This document shows positions 6,804 to 10,805 of a DNA stretch of 10,805 nucleotides, one piece after another. Origin of the DNA: Candidatus Sediminicultor sextus (GTDB lineage: Bacteria; Atribacterota; Phoenicimicrobiia; Phoenicimicrobiales; Phoenicimicrobiaceae); contig JADBKX010000056.1 of NCBI GenBank assembly GCA_014894735.1, forward strand, positions 1-10,805, in the 5' to 3' direction. How positions within the stretch are numbered: position 1 is the stretch's first letter; every line of letters begins with the position of its first letter. A model generated the notes under the pieces. That model did not search any database and had not been told where the DNA came from. It saw only the letters and a list, made by a program, of their open reading frames with translations. The translations under genes were made by a program, and so were the position numbers.

Positions 6804-6826
6804 GTAGACATATTTTATTTTTCAAA

Positions 6827-6855
6827 ATTTTATCATCATTTATAAACTTTGTCAA
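6827..6855 (-). promoter_or_regulatory. Housekeeping-type promoter for the riboswitch/GAF-ANTAR unit
   Basis: TTGACA (6850-6855), a 17-base spacer and TAAAAT (6827-6832) form a near-consensus sigma-70/sigma-A promoter. The predicted transcript start near 6820 lies about 17 bases before the riboswitch, so the aptamer heads its own transcript. Confidence 0.8.
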
Positions 6856-7007
6856 ATTTTTATCTAACAATTTTCTTATTCTTTCTAAATGCATCACCAA
6901 TATTTACACTTACGCTAATGATTCTTGGGATTTGATGAATTTTTTTCTTCTCCCATTAAATATTACATTTACTACATATATGATCGTTGGAGGAACGATT
7001 CTTACCA

Positions 7008-7913
7008 TTAATTTTTAATTTTATCCGACATTGCTTTAATATGTAAGGGAGTAGTACCACAACAACCACCAATTAAATTTAATCCTAATTTAATAAATTT
7101 TTCAGTATAATCAGCCATTATTTTTGGAGATGCAGGATATATTACTTTACCTTTAACCAATTCAGGCATCCCCGCATTAGGCTCAACCATTAAATAAGTC
7201 TTGCTTACCTTCTTCATTATTTTCAAGACTTTATATAGAACTTCCGGACCGGTCCCACAATTAGCTCCTACCACATCTGCTCCTTCATTTTCAAGAACTA
7301 TCACTGCTCTTTCCGGGTCAACTCCATATATAGTCTTTAAATTTTTATCAAAGGTCATTGAGGCAATCACCATTAGTTCAGAGTTTTCTTTCACAGCCTT
7401 AAGTGCAGTTTTTATTTCTTCAAGATCATAAAAAGTTTCTAAAATGATTAAATCTACACCTGCTTTCTCCAAAATAACTGTCTGTTCTTTATAGTTTTTA
7501 TAAACCTCACTTACTTTTAAATCTCCGTATGGTTCTAAGATCTTCCCCGTAGGCCCTAGAGAACCGGCGATAAATATTCTTTTTTTCAAACTTCTTTCTT
7601 TGTCTATTGCGTCTTTAGCTATATTTACTGCTATTTCATTTATTTTTAGAATATTGGTTTCTCTACCAAAACCACTTAATTTAATTCTATTAGCGCCAAA
7701 AGTATTGGTCAGTATTATATCCGCACCAGCCCTTATATACTCCTGATGAATTTTTTGCACTACTTGGGAATGGGATATATTCCATTCTTCAGAGCATTCT
7801 CCCGACTTAAGACCATTCAATTGAAGCATAGTTCCCATCGCTCCATCGAGTAATAGAGTTCTTTTATTTAATTGTTCTTTTATTTCTTCTTTCATATTCA
7901 TATTTGCTTTCAA
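7008..7913 (-). CDS. Single-domain homocysteine S-methyltransferase family protein
   Basis: A zinc-dependent TIM-barrel protein that moves a methyl group to homocysteine, giving methionine. The 301 residues correspond only to the N-terminal homocysteine-binding domain of cobalamin-dependent methionine synthase. The marks are LLDGAMGTMLQ (21-31), LTNTFGANRIKL (68-79) and the zinc cysteines in GANCGTG (C219) and GGCCGTT (C284, C285). Pterin, cobalamin and reactivation domains are missing, so the methyl donor must come from a separate corrinoid protein or a free methylated compound; neither is in the window. The longest frame starts at TTG (7913), with only a weak purine stretch (AAAAGGGAAAG) upstream. 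ATGs at 7901 and 7895 are possible starts and also lack good sites. It lies downstream of the serine cluster, separated by a repeat-rich spacer; whether it shares that transcript is unclear. Confidence 0.85.
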   Translation of the reverse strand: MKANMNMKEEIKEQLNKRTLLLDGAMGTMLQLNGLKSGECSEEWNISHSQVVQKIHQEYIRAGADIILTNTFGANRIKLSGFGRETNILKINEIAVNIAKDAIDKERSLKKRIFIAGSLGPTGKILEPYGDLKVSEVYKNYKEQTVILEKAGVDLIILETFYDLEEIKTALKAVKENSELMVIASMTFDKNLKTIYGVDPERAVIVLENEGADVVGANCGTGPEVLYKVLKIMKKVSKTYLMVEPNAGMPELVKGKVIYPASPKIMADYTEKFIKLGLNLIGGCCGTTPLHIKAMSDKIKN

Positions 7914-7935
7914 ATGAAATACTTTCCCTTTTGAG

Positions 7936-7964
7936 GTAGAAGGGCGTATGCAATACGCCCCTAC
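7936..7964. repeat. Short palindromic intergenic repeat
   Basis: GGGCGTAT and ATACGCCC form a perfect 8-bp inverted repeat around GCA, flanked by GTAG and CTAC with a two-base bulge. The GTAGGGGCG...CGCCC pattern resembles interspersed palindromic elements found in many copies in some bacterial genomes. On the minus strand no T run follows, so it is not a normal terminator. Confidence 0.55.
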
Positions 7965-7974
7965 TTTTTCCTTT

Positions 7975-8050
7975 TTCTTTACTATACGCTCTACGCTAAC
8001 CGCTCTACCTACCTATTTTCTTCTTTACTATATACTATATACTATATACT
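7975..8050. repeat. Composite direct and tandem repeats in the spacer
   Basis: TTCTTTACTATA occurs at 7975-7986 and 8021-8032, CGCTCTAC at 7987-7994 and 8001-8008, and the 7-base unit TACTATA is repeated about 3.6 times at 8026-8050. The stretch is low in complexity and non-coding. Confidence 0.8.
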
Positions 8051-8052
8051 GT

Positions 8053-9297
8053 CTATAGTTTATGGATAAAGATACCGCTTCGAAGTTTTGGTTCAAACCA
8101 GGTAGATTTGGGAGGCATTAGTTTTTCTGCATCGGCTACTTTAATTAATTCTTCTATAGAAGTGGGGTACAAAGAAAAGGCTACTTTCATCCCTGCCTTT
8201 ATTCTTTTCTCTAATTCCTCCAAACCCCGGATTCCTCCTACAAATTCTATTCTCTGGTCTGTTCGGGGGTCTTCTATCCCCAAAATAGGGGTGAGCAGAT
8301 TATTTTGCAATATCGATACATCAAGACTGTCTATTGTATCCTTTTCATCAAAAGTCCATGATTTAGCTGTTAGTTTGTACCAGCAGTTATTTAAATACAT
8401 GCCAAAGGTATGTCTTGCTTCCGGTCGGTAGGGGCCTTCCCCGCTATATTCTTCTATGGTAAATTTTTCAGATATTTTCCGGATAAATTCTTCTTCAGAA
8501 TTTCCTGCTAAATCAGCGACTACCCGATTGTAGTCCATAATATAGAGTTCATCATGAGGGAAAAGGACAGACAGAAAGTAATTAAACTCTTCCTTCCCGG
8601 TATAATTTTTCAGTTGTTCTCTTCTCTTAATCCCTACTTTAGTCGCTGCTGCTGCCCGATGGTGACCATCGGCAATATAAAGATAATCAATCTCGGCAAA
8701 AGATTCTATTAACTGCTGAATGATTGTTTTATCATCAATTACCCAACAAGTATGAGTAATGCCATCCTCTGAAGTAAAGTTATATACTGGTTTTCCTTCT
8801 TTAGTCCATCTATCTATAATTTGCTTTATTCCATCTTTTGCTCTATAGGTAAGAAAAACGGGCTCGGTATTAGCATTGGTAAAATCAATGTGGTTTGTGC
8901 GGTCCTTTTCTTTATCTTCCCGGGTATTTTCATGTTTCTTAATCTTTCCTTTAAGATAATCATCTATGGAAACACAGACCACCAATCCGGTCTGAGCTCT
9001 TCCCTTCATTAACTGTCTATAGATATAGATCCTCTCCTGCTTATCCTGTAAATACACTTTTTTTTCAATCAACCTATCGAGATTTTCGCTGGCTTTTTCA
9101 TACACTCTCTGGTCATAATGGTCTATGGAAGAGTCTAAATCTATTTCTGCTTTATTCACGTGAAGAAAAGAATAAGGATTGCCTTTTACCAATTGACGGG
9201 CTTCTTCGCTATTTAGAACATCATAGGGCAATGACGCTACTTTGGCTACTAACTCTGGTTTAGGTCTAAAAGCTTTAAATGGTTTGATTACTGGCAT
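8053..9297 (-). CDS. DUF1015 family protein of the serine cluster
   Basis: The 414-residue soluble protein matches DUF1015 (PF06245); its activity is not established to my knowledge. Visible family marks are the N-terminal IKPFKAFRPKPE and VASLPYDVLNSEEAR (20-34), NPYSFLHV (40-47), KKHENTREDKEKDR (120-133) and YIADGHHRAAAA (207-218). The DGHHR box (210-214) resembles the active-site box of ParB/Srx-fold serine kinases such as SerK and SbnI, which make or use O-phosphoserine; that is a motif likeness only. The gene directly follows serA (gap 20 bases), has GGAGG 6 bases before its ATG, and belongs to a run of aminotransferase, serA and DUF1015, an order I recall from other anaerobes. No serB phosphatase is seen in the window, so a role in phosphoserine turnover is a reasonable guess. 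No signal peptide or membrane segment is evident. Confidence 0.85.
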   Translation of the reverse strand: MPVIKPFKAFRPKPELVAKVASLPYDVLNSEEARQLVKGNPYSFLHVNKAEIDLDSSIDHYDQRVYEKASENLDRLIEKKVYLQDKQERIYIYRQLMKGRAQTGLVVCVSIDDYLKGKIKKHENTREDKEKDRTNHIDFTNANTEPVFLTYRAKDGIKQIIDRWTKEGKPVYNFTSEDGITHTCWVIDDKTIIQQLIESFAEIDYLYIADGHHRAAAATKVGIKRREQLKNYTGKEEFNYFLSVLFPHDELYIMDYNRVVADLAGNSEEEFIRKISEKFTIEEYSGEGPYRPEARHTFGMYLNNCWYKLTAKSWTFDEKDTIDSLDVSILQNNLLTPILGIEDPRTDQRIEFVGGIRGLEELEKRIKAGMKVAFSLYPTSIEELIKVADAEKLMPPKSTWFEPKLRSGIFIHKL

Positions 9298-9317
9298 TAT
9301 TATCCTCCAATTATTTT

Positions 9318-10226
9318 TTATAGATTGTCTTTTATAATAGAAACAATCTCCTGTCCAATCCTTTTCTGGGCTTCTTTGGTAGAGGCCCCGATATGGGGAG
9401 TTACCGAAACTCTTTCGTGATTTACCAATTCCATATTCTTAGTTGGCTCTTCAAGAAATACATCAATCCCTGCTCCGGCAAGTTTTCCGGAATTCAAAGC
9501 CTCTAGTAAAGCAGCCTCATCTACCACACTACCCCGGGAACAATTAATAAGATATGCCCCGTCTTTCATTTTAGTAAATTCTGGTTTACCGATCATAGGA
9601 GATTCATCTTCATCTCCCGGCACATGTAAAGAGATAAAATCAGAATCAGTTAAAAGTTCATCCAGAGAAACAAAAGAATATTCAGGACAATCTTTGGCTG
9701 GGCCTAAAATGTCATTATAGATAACCTTCATCTCTAATGCCTTAGCCTTTTTAGCTAATTCGTGACCAATTTTGCCAAATCCTATAAGTCCTAAAGTTTT
9801 ACCGGAGAGTTCTATCCCGGTATATTTATTTTTGATCCATCTACCTTCTCTCATGGTAACATTGGCAATTCCAATAAATCGAGCCAGAGAGAACATATGC
9901 CCCAAGGCTAATTCAGCCACCGACAAACTGCTCGCTTTGGGAGTATTTCTAACCTTTATCCCATTCGATTCCGCATATACCACATCTATATTATCCACGC
10001 CAACTCCACCCCGAATAATCAGCTTTAAGTTTCCGGTCTCAAGGGCAGAATCTATTATACCTTTCCTAACTTTAGTTGCAGAACGTACGATAACTACATT
10101 AAAGCCTTTCAGCTGTTCTTTTAATTCTTCGGGTTCGAAAAATTGCTCGGTTACTTCATGACCCAAATTCTTTAAAGCTTGAATAGCCCCTTTATCCATC
10201 CCATCAGTTACTAATATCTTTGACAT
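9318..10226 (-). CDS. serA: D-3-phosphoglycerate dehydrogenase, short form without ACT domain
   Basis: Oxidises 3-phosphoglycerate to 3-phosphohydroxypyruvate, the first step of the phosphorylated serine pathway. The 302 residues contain only the substrate and NAD domains of the D-2-hydroxyacid dehydrogenase family. Visible are RGGVGVDNID (72-81), the nucleotide loop GFGKIG (149-154) with Asp in YNDI (NAD preference), and the catalytic triad R231 (NCSRGS), E260 (FLEEP) and H278 (TPHIGAST). The C-terminal ACT and intervening domains of long SerA proteins are absent, so serine feedback through ACT is not expected. The ATG start has GAGGT 8 bases upstream, inside the 12-base gap behind the aminotransferase gene. 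The context (class V aminotransferase before it, DUF1015 after it) favours SerA over glycerate or other hydroxyacid dehydrogenases, which share the fold. Confidence 0.88.
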   Translation of the reverse strand: MSKILVTDGMDKGAIQALKNLGHEVTEQFFEPEELKEQLKGFNVVIVRSATKVRKGIIDSALETGNLKLIIRGGVGVDNIDVVYAESNGIKVRNTPKASSLSVAELALGHMFSLARFIGIANVTMREGRWIKNKYTGIELSGKTLGLIGFGKIGHELAKKAKALEMKVIYNDILGPAKDCPEYSFVSLDELLTDSDFISLHVPGDEDESPMIGKPEFTKMKDGAYLINCSRGSVVDEAALLEALNSGKLAGAGIDVFLEEPTKNMELVNHERVSVTPHIGASTKEAQKRIGQEIVSIIKDNL

Positions 10227-10238
10227 TTTTATTACCTC

Positions 10239-10805
10239 TTATAATCCTAAAATTTCATCAATTATTGAAAGAAGTTCTTTGATTTCGGAAAGTGTCGCTT
10301 CGGCCATATGAGCTATTCTAAAGGTTTGATCTTTTAATTTCCCATACCCGTTAGAAATCATATATCCTCTTTCTCCTAAAGCCTTGTTTAAGTCACCTAC
10401 ACTAATCTCTCGGGTATTTTTTACACAGGTCACTGTGTCAGAGGCAAATTCTTCTTGAGCTAAGAGAGCAAATTTTTCTTTAGCCCAGGTCCTTACGTAA
10501 TTAGCCATTTCTGTATGGCGGGCAAAACGGTTATCTAATCCTTCTTTCAATATTTTATCTAATTGATGATCAAGGGCAAACATATGAGATAGAGAAGGCG
10601 TAGAAGGATATTGATAGTCTTTCTTTTTAATATACTCATAGATCTGTAAAAGATCAAAGTAAGTCCCTCTAAATTTAACTTTTCTGGCGGCCTCCAAGGC
10701 TTTTTCTGAAATAGAACAAAGAGACAGTCCGGGAGGTAAACCCAAACATTTTTGACTGGAAGTGATACATATATCGATTCCCCACTTATCCACTTCTATC
10801 TTGAC
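10239..10805 (-). CDS. Class V aminotransferase (serine-pyruvate type, likely SerC role), N-terminus outside window
   Basis: A pyridoxal-phosphate aminotransferase, probably converting phosphohydroxypyruvate to phosphoserine in this cluster. The 189 codons to the window edge are the C-terminal half of a family of about 380 residues; the frame stays open to base 10805. The Schiff-base lysine is in TSSQKCLGLPPGLS, near the start of the visible part. YPSTPSLSHMFALDHQLD and the C-terminal FRIAHM block are typical of the serine-pyruvate/alanine-glyoxylate (COG0075-like) branch. The GTG at 10793 is internal to the fold and is not the true start. The pairing with serA 12 bases downstream suggests phosphoserine aminotransferase activity by this branch, as in archaea and some deep-branching bacteria. 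Alanine-glyoxylate or serine-pyruvate transamination cannot be excluded. Confidence 0.82.
   Translation of the reverse strand, partial: VKIEVDKWGIDICITSSQKCLGLPPGLSLCSISEKALEAARKVKFRGTYFDLLQIYEYIKKKDYQYPSTPSLSHMFALDHQLDKILKEGLDNRFARHTEMANYVRTWAKEKFALLAQEEFASDTVTCVKNTREISVGDLNKALGERGYMISNGYGKLKDQTFRIAHMAEATLSEIKELLSIIDEILGL

Larger units (their letters stand above)
6581..7007. other. 427-base intergenic regulatory region
   Basis: From right to left on the minus strand: a short hairpin ATCGTT/AACGAT with loop CCUCC (6983-6999) and no U run after the methyltransferase gene, AT-rich sequence, a promoter (6827-6855), the riboswitch (6701-6803), its terminator (6654-6712) and a 74-base AT-rich link to the GAF-ANTAR start. 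I see no convincing small gene on either strand. Confidence 0.7.

Noticed and set aside
6983..6999. Terminator after the methyltransferase gene
   Set aside because: ATCGTT/AACGAT is a clean 6-bp hairpin but no U run follows on the minus strand; I keep it only as a possible weak structure.
7936..7964. Intrinsic terminator of the serine cluster
   Set aside because: The stem is strong but TTCTACC follows on the minus strand instead of a T run; a dispersed palindromic repeat fits better.
7975..8050. CRISPR array
   Set aside because: Repeat units are 7 to 12 bases with no regular unique spacers, and no cas gene is present.
2224..10161. Plus-strand open frames (for example 2224-2433, 3922-4203, 8108-8431, 9772-10161)
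   Set aside because: All lie antisense to well-supported minus-strand genes and their translations show no family features.

Overview
The window looks like part of the chromosome of a low-GC, strictly anaerobic bacterium. The support is AT-rich sequence, strong AGGAGG-type ribosome binding sites, several TTG starts, a Re-type citrate synthase and ANTAR- and riboswitch-controlled leaders. A clostridial or Atribacterota-like organism would fit, but I cannot place it more closely. Every real gene I can support lies on the minus strand, so transcription runs from high to low coordinates. Both ends of the window cut a gene: a class V aminotransferase at the right edge and an isocitrate dehydrogenase at the left edge.

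Right part (about 7000-10805): a serine cluster of class V aminotransferase (SerC role, 5' truncated), 3-phosphoglycerate dehydrogenase (serA) and a DUF1015 protein. A short repeat-rich spacer follows, then a single-domain homocysteine S-methyltransferase. These genes link 3-phosphoglycerate to serine and touch methionine/one-carbon metabolism.

Middle (about 5590-7007): mostly regulatory. A consensus-like promoter (TTGACA, 17-base spacer, TAAAAT) starts a leader with a ykkC-class riboswitch. Its core fits subtype 2, and the most likely ligand is ppGpp. The end of the aptamer overlaps an intrinsic terminator. Behind it lies a GAF-ANTAR protein, an RNA-binding antitermination factor. Its probable target follows at once: the leader of the next operon has small hairpins with six-base loops carrying A at position 1 and G at position 4, running into another strong terminator.

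Left part (1-5586): a tight operon of glutamate dehydrogenase, Re-citrate synthase-like enzyme, Aquifex-type aconitase and NAD-type isocitrate dehydrogenase. Together these can take acetyl-CoA plus oxaloacetate through citrate, isocitrate and 2-oxoglutarate to glutamate.

The most interesting reading is a two-step RNA attenuation cascade. An alarmone-type riboswitch would gate production of an ANTAR antiterminator, which would gate a whole glutamate-synthesis operon. The parts are visible in the sequence; ligand identity and regulatory logic are inferred.
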